64,000 nucleotides of DNA. Source: Anaerobutyricum faecale. Its GTDB lineage: Bacteria; Bacillota; Clostridia; Lachnospirales; Lachnospiraceae. The stretch covers positions 28,164 to 92,163 of the forward strand of contig DWWR01000015.1 of NCBI GenBank assembly GCA_019119645.1, in the 5' to 3' direction. The translations under genes and the position numbers were made by a program. The number at the start of each line of letters is the position of its first letter. Positions within the stretch are counted from its first letter, which is position 1. Below the pieces are notes generated by a model that saw nothing but the letters and a program-made list of their open reading frames with translations, searched no databases and had not been told where the DNA came from. Positions 19,770 to 28,185 of the stretch are shown here, one piece after another.

Positions 19770-20528
19770 CTATTCGATCACCGCGATGGCATCCAGTGAC
19801 ACCTTCATCAGCTCCCGGACTTCCTCCTCGGAGATGCCCATGCGCTCCGCCAGCTCCGAAGGCTTCGCCTCCCGCTCGTACTCCTTGGCAAAAGCGGTGG
19901 CCAGGTCATTCAGTTCGTTGACCCGGGTGGCCATCTTCATGGCAGACCGGGTGGACTGGTTGTATTCCGCCATCACATCCTCCACATACTGGCGGATGAT
20001 CTTTTCTTTATACTTCCGGAAACTGCCATGCATCCGCGGCTCATACTCATTGACGGCCGTCATCAGGCCGATGTTGCACTCCTGGATCAGGTCGCTGAGC
20101 AGAAGTCCCCGCCCCGTGTATTCTTTTGCCAGGGCGGTGGCGTAGGCCAGATTGGCCTCGATGAGAAGATTTCTGGCGTTTTCGTCTCCGTTGATGAGCT
20201 TGCGCACCAGCATCTCCTCCTGTTCCTCGCTGACCTGACTGGCCTTACCGATTTCTTCCATATAAATGTTCACCATATCGGCGTCCAGCGGATCCTCCCT
20301 GGTGGTAATGTCCTCATCAGCGATCTCATTCTGCCCGCGCTTTACCCGGTCTTCGATAAAGATCCGGTGGCTTTCCAGATAGCGGCAGATATAATCAAGC
20401 TGCTCGTCTTTCAGATTCATATCTGAAAAATAGGAACGGATTTCTTCCATATTCAGATGATTATTATTGGTCTGGGCGAGCCGTTCCAGCTCCCGCACCG
20501 CATCCAAAAATTCTGTCTGTCCTCCCAT
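19770..20528 (-). CDS. Sigma-70-like protein lacking region 4
   Basis: This 252-residue protein aligns by eye with RpoD of the same operon: NIYMEEIGKASQVSEEQEE matches region 1.2, then EANLAYATALAKEYTGRGLLLSDLIQECNIGLMTAV matches region 2.1-2.2, and EAKPSELAERMGISEEEV matches region 3. The part of region 2 that binds the -10 element is replaced (FRKYKEKIIRQYVEDVM instead of FSTYATWWIRQ), and the protein ends before region 4. It should still contact the RNA polymerase clamp but is unlikely to read a -35 box. It could be a decayed paralogue, an anti-sigma-like competitor or an alternative factor. AAAAGGAG precedes ATG 20528. It lies 18 bp after the fusion gene and about 100 bp before dnaG. Confidence 0.85.
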   Translation of the reverse strand: MGGQTEFLDAVRELERLAQTNNNHLNMEEIRSYFSDMNLKDEQLDYICRYLESHRIFIEDRVKRGQNEIADEDITTREDPLDADMVNIYMEEIGKASQVSEEQEEMLVRKLINGDENARNLLIEANLAYATALAKEYTGRGLLLSDLIQECNIGLMTAVNEYEPRMHGSFRKYKEKIIRQYVEDVMAEYNQSTRSAMKMATRVNELNDLATAFAKEYEREAKPSELAERMGISEEEVRELMKVSLDAIAVIE

Positions 20529-20546
20529 TTATCATTCTCCTTTTCT

Positions 20547-22370
20547 TTATTCTGCCGGGGATTCTCCCTCTTTCTCCTCCGGCTCTGCACTCTTCTCTTC
20601 TTCTGTTGAAACCGCTGGTTCCGGTTTTTGTTCCGTCTTCTCCTCCGTCATGGCGGCTTCCGCTTCTCCGGCAGATACCTTATCTTCTTCCGGCGCGGTC
20701 TCCGCTGCCGCCTCAGCTGTCTTCTCATCTGCCGGGAACACGATTCCCATCTGACGTCTGGCCTCGTCAAGCACTTTCATGGTCTCCAGGGTGATATCTC
20801 TGGCGTCCTCCCATCCAGTTCCTGTCTTTACCATTTTTATGAAGGCGGCCGCCTCATAATTCAAAGTATTATCGGACTGCTCAAAATGGATGCTCTGCGT
20901 CACAGTCTTTCTGCGGATGCGGAGATCCTTTACATTTTCGATCTCGCTCACCATCATGGAGCCCTCTTCCCCCTGAATCTGGCTCGGTACGGCCGCGTCG
21001 GTGATCTTGGAATAGATGGCCTCGCCGATCATGTCATCGTATTCCATAAGGATGGTTCCCTCTCCATCCACGCCGCCCTTAAGCCGGACGCCCGCGGCCT
21101 TCACGCTCTTTGGCGCACCGAAGAGGCGGATCATACATGCCACCGGGTACACGCCGATATCCATGAGCGCCCCGTTGGAAAGTTCCGGCTTAAAGGCATT
21201 CTCGATGATGCCTCTTTTGAAGTTATCATACCGGGAAGAGTACTGGCAGTACTGGAGAGTCGCCCGGCGGATATGTCCGAGGGTCTCCATATATTCTGTC
21301 ATCTTCTGAAATCCCGGCGTATAGATGGAACGCATGCCTTCCATTAAGATCACGCCTTCTTCTTCAGCCACCGCAAACATTTCCTTTGCTTCCTCGTAAT
21401 TGGATGCCAGCGGTTTCTCACAGAGCACATGTTTTCCCGCCCGCATCATGGCGATGGCCTGGTCGTGATGACAGCAGTTCGGGCTTGCCAGATAGACTGC
21501 GTCAAAGGCATCGCTCTTCGCAAACTCCTCCAGATCGTCAAAATACGCCAGGCTGCCTTTGCGAAAACCAAATTCTTTCGCCCTCTCCATAGTTCTTGAA
21601 TATACTGCCGTCAGCTCAAATCCGTTGATAAAACGGTTGGCCTGATAAAAATTCTCCGCGATCTTTCCCGTGCCGATAAATCCAAATCGTACCATTGTTG
21701 TATCCTCCTCCTCTTTGTCTGTATCCTGCGCCAGTAAAAACTCCCGCAGTTCTTTTACCGTCTCCACCAGATGTCCGGCTCCCGCTGCCGTAAGTTCCTC
21801 CCGGGAACCGTAGCCGTAGAGCACGCCTACCGATTCCACGCCGCAGGCGGCGGCCCCCTCCATATCGTGTTTCCGGTCGCCGATCATCAGCGCGTCATTT
21901 CCGGAAATGCCATAGGCGTCCAGAGCGTACTGGATCACTTCGTTCTTATTCACCCTTGTCCCATCCAGTTCGCTGCCGGCCACCAGGGAAAAATATTCAT
22001 CAATACCAAAATGTTTCAAGATCCGCTCCGCATATACCCGCGGCTTAGATGTAGTCACTGCCAGCTCAAACCCCGCTTCGTACAAAGTGACCAGAAGCTG
22101 CGCGATACCCGGATAGATCTCATTTTCAAAAATGCCTTTGGGTGAAAAATATTCCCGGTAATATCTTACCGCTTCCTCCGCCTGCTCTTCGGAAAATCCG
22201 TAGAATTCCCGGAAAGACTGCGCCAGAGGCGGCCCTATGAACGGGATCAGTTCTTTTAGATATCGGACCGAGATTCCAAACTTTGAGAGCGCGTACTGTA
22301 CCGAAGAAGTGATGCCGATCATCGGGTCCGTCAGCGTTCCGTCCAGATCAAAAAATATGTAACGCTTCAT
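20547..22370 (-). CDS. HAD phosphatase fused to a Gfo/Idh/MocA oxidoreductase
   Basis: From ATG 22370 (AAAAGGAG upstream) one frame encodes 607 aa. Residues 1-~220 are a HAD phosphatase of phosphoglycolate-phosphatase type (FFDLDGTLTDP, TTSKPR, MIGDRKHDMEGA). Residues 226-~565 are an NAD(P)-dependent Gfo/Idh/MocA oxidoreductase (RFGFIGTGKIAENF, CEKPLASNYEEA). A Glu/Ala-rich tail of about 45 residues follows. The junction reads KEEEDTTMVRF, and its DNA contains AGGAGG 8-10 nt before the in-frame ATG 21695. The second domain could thus be made on its own. Substrates are not identifiable. Confidence 0.9.
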   Translation of the reverse strand: MKRYIFFDLDGTLTDPMIGITSSVQYALSKFGISVRYLKELIPFIGPPLAQSFREFYGFSEEQAEEAVRYYREYFSPKGIFENEIYPGIAQLLVTLYEAGFELAVTTSKPRVYAERILKHFGIDEYFSLVAGSELDGTRVNKNEVIQYALDAYGISGNDALMIGDRKHDMEGAAACGVESVGVLYGYGSREELTAAGAGHLVETVKELREFLLAQDTDKEEEDTTMVRFGFIGTGKIAENFYQANRFINGFELTAVYSRTMERAKEFGFRKGSLAYFDDLEEFAKSDAFDAVYLASPNCCHHDQAIAMMRAGKHVLCEKPLASNYEEAKEMFAVAEEEGVILMEGMRSIYTPGFQKMTEYMETLGHIRRATLQYCQYSSRYDNFKRGIIENAFKPELSNGALMDIGVYPVACMIRLFGAPKSVKAAGVRLKGGVDGEGTILMEYDDMIGEAIYSKITDAAVPSQIQGEEGSMMVSEIENVKDLRIRRKTVTQSIHFEQSDNTLNYEAAAFIKMVKTGTGWEDARDITLETMKVLDEARRQMGIVFPADEKTAEAAAETAPEEDKVSAGEAEAAMTEEKTEQKPEPAVSTEEEKSAEPEEKEGESPAE

Positions 22371-22459
22371 TATCCTGTCTCCTTTTTGTAATATCCATGT
22401 CCCGTCATGATGCCTCCGCTTTTCTGCCGGTCCATGGTCCTCCTTTTTATATATAGAAC

Positions 22460-22488
22460 AGTATAAAAGAAAAAGCCGCAAAATACAA
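22460..22488 (-). promoter_or_regulatory. Promoter of the HAD-Gfo / sigma-like / dnaG / rpoD operon
   Basis: On the minus strand TTGTAT (22488-22483) and TATACT (22465-22460) are 17 bp apart. It is divergent from, and adjacent to, the promoter of the McrB-like gene. Confidence 0.55.
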
Positions 22489-22510
22489 CCAGTTTACCGG
22501 AACCGGATAA

Positions 22511-22539
22511 TTGACAGCCGTTCTTTAATAAAATATAAT
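22511..22539 (+). promoter_or_regulatory. Consensus promoter of the McrB-like gene
   Basis: TTGACA (22511-22516) and TATAAT (22534-22539) are 17 bp apart, a full consensus. The ~95-nt leader contains a GCCGGG/CCCGGC hairpin near 22571-22590 followed by a T-rich stretch, possibly a weak attenuator. Confidence 0.8.
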
Positions 22540-22638
22540 GATATCTGAATTGAAAAAATGACGAAACCAGCCGGGTGTGCAGGCCCGGCGTTTTACACTT
22601 TTGATAGAAAACGACGAGCAGAAAGGGCAGGGGGACAT

Positions 22639-25566
22639 ATGATTACGGACAAACAGAGACAACGGGATTATGAATATGACGGCGACTATCAATCCAAAAG
22701 CCGTTATACAGAAGAACAATGGAATAACATTTTAAGTTCCGGACAGCTTTCGGAAGAAGATATCCATCTGTTAAAACAGATCTACAGTTCCTATAATCAC
22801 GCTGCCACTCTTTTGCAGCTGGCCTTTCACAATAAGACCACAGAGGAAGATATCCTTTCTCAGGTCAACGCCATGGGAGAGCTGCTGGCAGCTGCCAATG
22901 ACATCAGACCGGAGGTGGATTTCTCCGGAAATGAATACTGGTGGTTTTTGTATTTCTGGGGTAAAAATACCGACGCCGGAACCCTGGAACTGAAGCTGCA
23001 TCCGGAACTGACGGAAGCCATCGGCGCCCTGTGGCCGGAGGAGGAAGAACGCTATTACGCCTTTATGAACGATGTGGAGCGCAGTCTGCAGATCCGCTAT
23101 AATCAGGAAGACGCTGTGTGGGTGGCGGCAGCCGTACTCTTATATGAGAAATATTACCAGAACCCGGGTATTTCCGCCGACGAGATTCTGCTCATGCAGT
23201 ACGAGGTTCAGACCCGCGCCCAGAAGGTGTTCGGCCAGGATATCAACGTCAACACCATCACCCAGATCTGCAACGCTGACGAGCGTGGACACCGCTTCAA
23301 TTATCTGCGGGATATCTACAAATATTACCGGGTGGCCTTTCCCGGAGAATTCGAGGGCGACAGAGAGCGTCCGGATCCGGAAAATTTTGACTACAACGCA
23401 TACATTTATTCCATTTACGGCTATATGACTTTAAATGAACTGGTGGATTTTATCGACCATGAGTACGCCCATCTGGTAGATGAATCCTACGTGGAGCTGA
23501 ACGCCTCCAACGGATTTGTCCGCATGGCGGATTATCTCACCAGACAGGGCGGCACCCCGTACAGCCCGGAGGATACTTCCGAGCAGGCGCTCTCCCTGCG
23601 GGCGGACGGCGAAGACTGCGTTGCTACCTTCCACATGCTGGCGGACGCCCTGATCAAAGAATACCCGAACTTCACCTACGCGAGAAAAGCTGACTGGCAG
23701 CAGCCTTCCGAGGGACGGATTTCTTACATTTTCTGCGACGTATTATATATGGAAAACTATGCCCACACCCATGCGGGGATTTCTTTTCTGACGGTGCCGG
23801 ACAAAGATGCAGTGAACATTGAGATTGCTCTGAATCTCCCGTTCTGCAACAATGAGGAAGCGATGCTGGACATTCAGGATAAATGCAGCATGCTCACCCT
23901 CATGACTTCCGCCCCGTTTAAAGTGGAGAACATGGCCACGGAAGGTTTTGACCTGACTGAGGACAGCCAGAAGATCAAGGCTTCCGTCCTCTATTCTTAT
24001 GAAGACTTCAAGACCATGAAGGAGGAGGATATCGTCGGTATGATGTCTACCGCCACGGAAATTTTTGCTTCCTATTATACTGATATCTGTCAGAACTATT
24101 ATCCGGCTGCTGAGGAGATGCCGCAGGAAGACCCTTTGGCAGCGGCCCTGGGCAGCAAATTAAAATACCGGCCGGCCAGGGAAGTGCCGGGTCCTAATAT
24201 CATATACAAGCAGGGCGGCGTATCTCCGACCACCGAATATGTGACTAAAGTGCTGCAGGGCTACGATGTGCCGACAGAATCCGAAGATACCGCTGACCAC
24301 GATTCCTCCGATAATTTTGATGCCAGTTATGACGAAGCCTTCCCAAACGGAACTTCCGGGACAGCTGCCGCCTATGAATCTTATGAAAATGATCCGTCAT
24401 CGGCATCCTCACCGGCCGGACGCTCCGACGGCGGCAGCCTTAACGGCGGTTTTTCAGGCACTGTTTCTTCCGGTTCTCCGGGGAACGGACGTCCGGCGGG
24501 CGGTTCTCATCCATCCGGCGGTCATCCGGCGGGGAATCTCGTTCTTCCGGACTGGTACCGGGAAGAGAAGGTTCCGGTATCCACCCATCCGGACCGCAGT
24601 GACCAGAGTTTTCATCTGTATCCAAAGAATACTCTGATCCGGGGCCCGCTGAAAACTGCCAAATACCACGAGGCCATGCTGACCGCTGTGGGCATCATCG
24701 AGGGAAAAGATTCCAATATGATGCGGATCGAACCGGTGCCGGATATTCTGGAACATTATAAGAATTACGTGGAAGAAAAACGGATCATGCACATTTCCTA
24801 TCCGGATATTGACGGAAAAGGATACGAAAACTGGATTGAGACCAAAAACGGCCCGGCCATCCGGGATGGTATCTTCAAGGAATTTGCCAACCGCTGTGCC
24901 GACGGCCGGTATGTGGTCATGATGGAAGAAGTGGATGTGAACTGGATGCATCTGTTCGGAGAGACCGCTGTCCTTTTGCGTGACAACCGCCGGGAAGGCA
25001 CGGGAAGCGAGACGGCCGTCACTCTGAAGTATTCCAAAGAGACCTTTAAACTGCCGTCCAACTTGTATATCGTGGCCACCTGTGATTCCAATATCAGCGA
25101 GGACACCGTTCTCGGAGCCATCAGCCATGACTTCTTTATCCGTCACATTGCTCCGGATTCCAGCGTCCTCCGGGGTATCCGGGTGGAAGGCATCCTGCTG
25201 GAGCGGCTCATGGAAACCATCAACCTGCGGCTTTCCTATTTCCTGGGCGCAGACTTCCAGCTGGGAGAGGGATTTTTCCTGGGAAAAGCGGACAAAGATC
25301 CTTTTATCTCCCTGGCCCGGATTTTCCGGGAACAGCTGATCCCGCTTCTGGAGAAGTGGTTTGACGGAGATATCGAGCGCATCCGCTATGTCCTGGGCGA
25401 TAACGGCAAACAGCGCCCGGACACTGTTTTTTACCGGGAAACGCCGTTTCGCGAGAATCTGTTTAAGGGCGAAGTACCAGACTCTTTTGATACCGGACGA
25501 TGCATTTATCAGATCAATGAGGACGCTTTTTTCAATCCGAAGAGCTACATCGATATCTACGAATAG
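22639..25566 (+). CDS. Large protein with degenerate McrB-like AAA+ domain
   Basis: I chose ATG 22639 (AGGGGGA just upstream), giving 975 aa; an in-frame ATG at 22558 lacks a ribosome binding site. Residues 1-~520 are an alpha-rich region I do not recognise. Residues ~560-640 are a Ser/Gly/Pro-rich linker. Residues ~660-960 resemble the McrB-type AAA+ GTPase fold: KNTLIRGPLKTAKY occupies the P-loop position, YVVMMEEVDVNWMHLFGE the Walker B/signature position and LYIVATCDSN the sensor position. The P-loop lacks GxxxxGK[ST] and Walker B lacks the normal DE order, so nucleotide hydrolysis is doubtful. No mcrC-like nuclease gene adjoins it. Its role is unknown; the strong promoter argues against simple decay. 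Confidence 0.85.
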   Translation: MITDKQRQRDYEYDGDYQSKSRYTEEQWNNILSSGQLSEEDIHLLKQIYSSYNHAATLLQLAFHNKTTEEDILSQVNAMGELLAAANDIRPEVDFSGNEYWWFLYFWGKNTDAGTLELKLHPELTEAIGALWPEEEERYYAFMNDVERSLQIRYNQEDAVWVAAAVLLYEKYYQNPGISADEILLMQYEVQTRAQKVFGQDINVNTITQICNADERGHRFNYLRDIYKYYRVAFPGEFEGDRERPDPENFDYNAYIYSIYGYMTLNELVDFIDHEYAHLVDESYVELNASNGFVRMADYLTRQGGTPYSPEDTSEQALSLRADGEDCVATFHMLADALIKEYPNFTYARKADWQQPSEGRISYIFCDVLYMENYAHTHAGISFLTVPDKDAVNIEIALNLPFCNNEEAMLDIQDKCSMLTLMTSAPFKVENMATEGFDLTEDSQKIKASVLYSYEDFKTMKEEDIVGMMSTATEIFASYYTDICQNYYPAAEEMPQEDPLAAALGSKLKYRPAREVPGPNIIYKQGGVSPTTEYVTKVLQGYDVPTESEDTADHDSSDNFDASYDEAFPNGTSGTAAAYESYENDPSSASSPAGRSDGGSLNGGFSGTVSSGSPGNGRPAGGSHPSGGHPAGNLVLPDWYREEKVPVSTHPDRSDQSFHLYPKNTLIRGPLKTAKYHEAMLTAVGIIEGKDSNMMRIEPVPDILEHYKNYVEEKRIMHISYPDIDGKGYENWIETKNGPAIRDGIFKEFANRCADGRYVVMMEEVDVNWMHLFGETAVLLRDNRREGTGSETAVTLKYSKETFKLPSNLYIVATCDSNISEDTVLGAISHDFFIRHIAPDSSVLRGIRVEGILLERLMETINLRLSYFLGADFQLGEGFFLGKADKDPFISLARIFREQLIPLLEKWFDGDIERIRYVLGDNGKQRPDTVFYRETPFRENLFKGEVPDSFDTGRCIYQINEDAFFNPKSYIDIYE

Positions 25567-25808
25567 AAAGGGAGTCCGTTTGTTCTGGAAATTATTAATA
25601 ATAATTATGTCCAAAAATACAAAATTGTTGTGTAGAATTGTAACAAAATAATAACTCCATAACATTTTTTTATTATTTCATCGGTTATTATTACGTATTT
25701 ATTAAAAACTGTGACAAACGCCACATTTCGCACACATTGTCGTTTTATAATTACCAAAGAAAACCACAGAGTATGAAGGAATTATTATTGACGATGGAGG
25801 TTACGAAC

Positions 25809-26696
25809 ATGTCAAATACATATAAACGGCTGGGCACCAGTTTGGCAATTTCCGCACTCGTTTTAAATTTTGCCGTTCTTCCAGCCGCAGGAAATAATAT
25901 AGCAACTGTAGACGCCAGCACGATCGGCACTGTAAATTCAAGCATTCTTAATATCCGTACAAGAAAAAGCACCAGTGCCAAACGTATCGCAGTTTTAAAG
26001 AAAGGCAAAAAGGTTGAGGTACTCTCCACCGGCAAAAAATGGGTGAAAGTCAGTGTAAACGGAAAAGTTGGCTATACACAGGGAAGATATCTTACCACAG
26101 AATCCGGAACAGCTACGGACCCGGACGCTAATGCGGTAAGTGGAACCGTAAGCGCCAGCAAGCTTGTTATCCGTGCCGGAAAAAGCAAAAGCTCTTCTGC
26201 CCTGACCAAAGTTACCAAGGGCACTAAGCTCACTGTTCTTACCACCGGTTCCAAATGGGTAAAAGTTACCGCCAACGGCGTTACCGGATATACAAAGGGC
26301 AAAAAAATCGCCCTGGAGGACGGCGGCACTGCCACCAATCCTTATTCCAAAGGCGAAGAAGTTGTGAACTTTGCATTACAGTTTGTAGGCAATCCTTACC
26401 GTTGGGGCGGCACAAGCCTGACAAATGGTGCTGACTGCTCCGGTTATATCATGAGCGTTTACAGACATTTTGGTAAATCTCTTCCGCACTCTTCCAGTGC
26501 CATGAGAAGTTGTGGAACCAAGGTCAGCAGCTTAAGCGCAGCAAAACCTGGTGATATTATCTGTTACAACGGTCATGTGGCTCTTTACATGGGCAATAAT
26601 AAGATCGTCCATGCAAGTAATCCGAAAGATGGTATTAAGATTTCCAGCAATGCAGCTTACCGCTCCATTGTCACAATCAGAAGAATCTTTAACTAG
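25809..26696 (+). CDS. Secreted SH3b-SH3b-NlpC/P60 cell-wall hydrolase
   Basis: From ATG 25809 (GGAGG 8 nt upstream) the product is 295 aa. It has a signal peptide, two bacterial SH3 domains (each ending in W-V-K-V followed by GxxGYT..., about residues 40-95 and 115-170) that bind wall peptides, and a C-terminal NlpC/P60 peptidase. The catalytic Cys lies in GADCSGYIMSVY and the His in GHVALYMGNN. It cleaves D-Glu/diamino-acid bonds in peptidoglycan stem peptides, for wall turnover or cell separation. The ~240-bp upstream gap is AT-rich with a TATAAT at about 25746 and no good -35. Confidence 0.93.
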   Translation: MSNTYKRLGTSLAISALVLNFAVLPAAGNNIATVDASTIGTVNSSILNIRTRKSTSAKRIAVLKKGKKVEVLSTGKKWVKVSVNGKVGYTQGRYLTTESGTATDPDANAVSGTVSASKLVIRAGKSKSSSALTKVTKGTKLTVLTTGSKWVKVTANGVTGYTKGKKIALEDGGTATNPYSKGEEVVNFALQFVGNPYRWGGTSLTNGADCSGYIMSVYRHFGKSLPHSSSAMRSCGTKVSSLSAAKPGDIICYNGHVALYMGNNKIVHASNPKDGIKISSNAAYRSIVTIRRIFN

Positions 26697-26720
26697 TTCT
26701 GTAGAATCTGATCATACATA

Positions 26721-26806
26721 AAAAGCATCCTGTATGTTTGGATTCCCAGCTGCTGAATTTCATGATTCAGTAACAGGGAATCTTCACATAACGGATGCTT
26801 TTTTTA
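26721..26806 (+). terminator. Terminator after the NlpC/P60 gene
   Basis: AAAAGCATCC (26721-26730) pairs with GGATGCTTTTTTT (26793-26805). Nested inner pairing such as ATTCCC/GGGAAT makes one long hairpin ending in a T run. Confidence 0.8.
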
Positions 26807-26809
26807 TTC

Positions 26810-26933
26810 CATAGGAAATTGCATTCCTATGAAATAAAAAAAGCTCCGCGAGGATCGCACTGCGGCGGATAGGAAGATGCCGCTTTCGCGCCCCGCCGCA
26901 GGCGGAGAATCCTGCTTTGCAGGATTCTTTCTT
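26810..26933 (+). repeat. Dispersed palindromic repeat, copy R1 (full)
   Basis: This ~124-bp intergenic unit contains three palindromes: ATAGGAA/TTCCTAT, CTCCGC/GCGGAG spaced apart, and GAATCCTGC-TTT-GCAGGATTC. Nearly the same sequence occurs in reverse at 43251-43380, with partial copies at 58646-58700 and 36271-36303. It lies between convergent gene ends. It looks like a REP/MITE-type non-autonomous element and encodes no protein. Confidence 0.85.
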
Positions 26934-27004
26934 GTACTCTTTTATGGACAAATCTTCAAGGCTGCGCTTTTCCCGGTTTTTACTTCAGGAAACCCGGAGG
27001 CTTC

Positions 27005-28156
27005 TTACCGGTAAGAAGTCTCCAGCAGCTTATTCTTCAGCTGATCTTCCAGCTCTGTCAGACGGACTTCCGCCTCTCTGCGTTTCTCTCTTCCCTCACT
27101 CTGGATCCGCATGACTTCATCAATGGTGGAGATGAGATTCTCGTTGGTGGCAATGAGGGTTTCCATATCGACGATACCTCTCTCGCTCTCTCTGGCCGTT
27201 TCCACGGTGGCGGTTTTCAGCTTCTCCGCGTTCTTCTTAAGAAGAGAGTTGGTGAAATCCGATACTTCCCGCTGGGCCTCCGACGCCTGTCTGGAATGTT
27301 CCACTCCCAGAGCGATGATCATCTGGCTCTTCCAGAGCGGGATGGTATTGACCAGAGTGGATTGTATTTTTTCCGCCATCATGGCATCGCTGGACTGGAT
27401 CATCCGGATCTGCGGCGCCATCTGCAGAGAAACCATCCTGGTAAGTTCCAGATCATGGATTTTCTTTTCAAAGCGGTTGCACATGGCCTCTATATCGCTG
27501 ACCTCCTGAGCATCTTCCGGCATACCGGAAGCGGTTGCCCTGGCCCTGGCCTGGGGCAGCTCCTCCTCCATCACCTGACGGAGCTTTTTCTTGCCGGCGA
27601 GAATGTACATATTTAATTCCCGGAAATATACTTTATTGAGATCATAGAGCTGATCCAGAAGAGCGCTGTCTTTTAAAAGCTGCATCTGATGTCCTTCCAG
27701 AGTCTTTGATACTTTTTCAATGCTGGCTTCCGCCTTGTCATATTTCAGCTTCATGGCCTCCGCCTTGGCCATTTTCTTCTTAAAAAAGCCGAATACACCC
27801 TTGCTTTCTTCTTCGTCAAACGCTTTCAGTTCCGTCACTACGCCGCTCAGAAGTTCACCGATCTCTCCCAGATCTTTATTGCGAACCTTATTTAACGTCC
27901 CCTCTGAGAAATCAGACATTTTCTTCTGAATACCGGAGCCGTACTGAAGAATGGCGGCGGAATCCTTTAACTCAATTTCTTTTACAAAGGCATCCACCTG
28001 CTTCTTTTCGGCATCTGTCAGATATTTTTCTTCTTCGTAGGCCTCTTCTGCCTGCACCTTTTCCTTCTTCGGTTCCTCCACCGCCAGATCGCTGAATTCT
28101 TCTTCCGGATTCAGTGTCAGGGACGGACCTTCCTTCAATAACTGTTCGATATCCAT
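27005..28156 (-). CDS. telA: TelA-family toxic anion resistance protein
   Basis: The 383-residue protein is a long, mostly helical TelA/YaaN family member, with typical GTLNKVRNKDLGEIGELLS and SLQMAPQIRMIQ segments. The start ATG 28156 has AAAGGAG just upstream; an in-frame start at 28189 would overlap xpaC. The family was named for tellurite resistance, but its normal role is thought to be envelope stress tolerance. It directly follows xpaC, as in Bacillus. Confidence 0.9.
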   Translation of the reverse strand: MDIEQLLKEGPSLTLNPEEEFSDLAVEEPKKEKVQAEEAYEEEKYLTDAEKKQVDAFVKEIELKDSAAILQYGSGIQKKMSDFSEGTLNKVRNKDLGEIGELLSGVVTELKAFDEEESKGVFGFFKKKMAKAEAMKLKYDKAEASIEKVSKTLEGHQMQLLKDSALLDQLYDLNKVYFRELNMYILAGKKKLRQVMEEELPQARARATASGMPEDAQEVSDIEAMCNRFEKKIHDLELTRMVSLQMAPQIRMIQSSDAMMAEKIQSTLVNTIPLWKSQMIIALGVEHSRQASEAQREVSDFTNSLLKKNAEKLKTATVETARESERGIVDMETLIATNENLISTIDEVMRIQSEGREKRREAEVRLTELEDQLKNKLLETSYR

Positions 28157-28185
28157 AGCTTCTCCTTTCTGTCTGCTGTCAGACA

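Noticed and set aside
24454..25665. 403-codon minus-strand frame
   Set aside because: Antisense to the McrB-like gene, with no ribosome binding site or recognisable motif.
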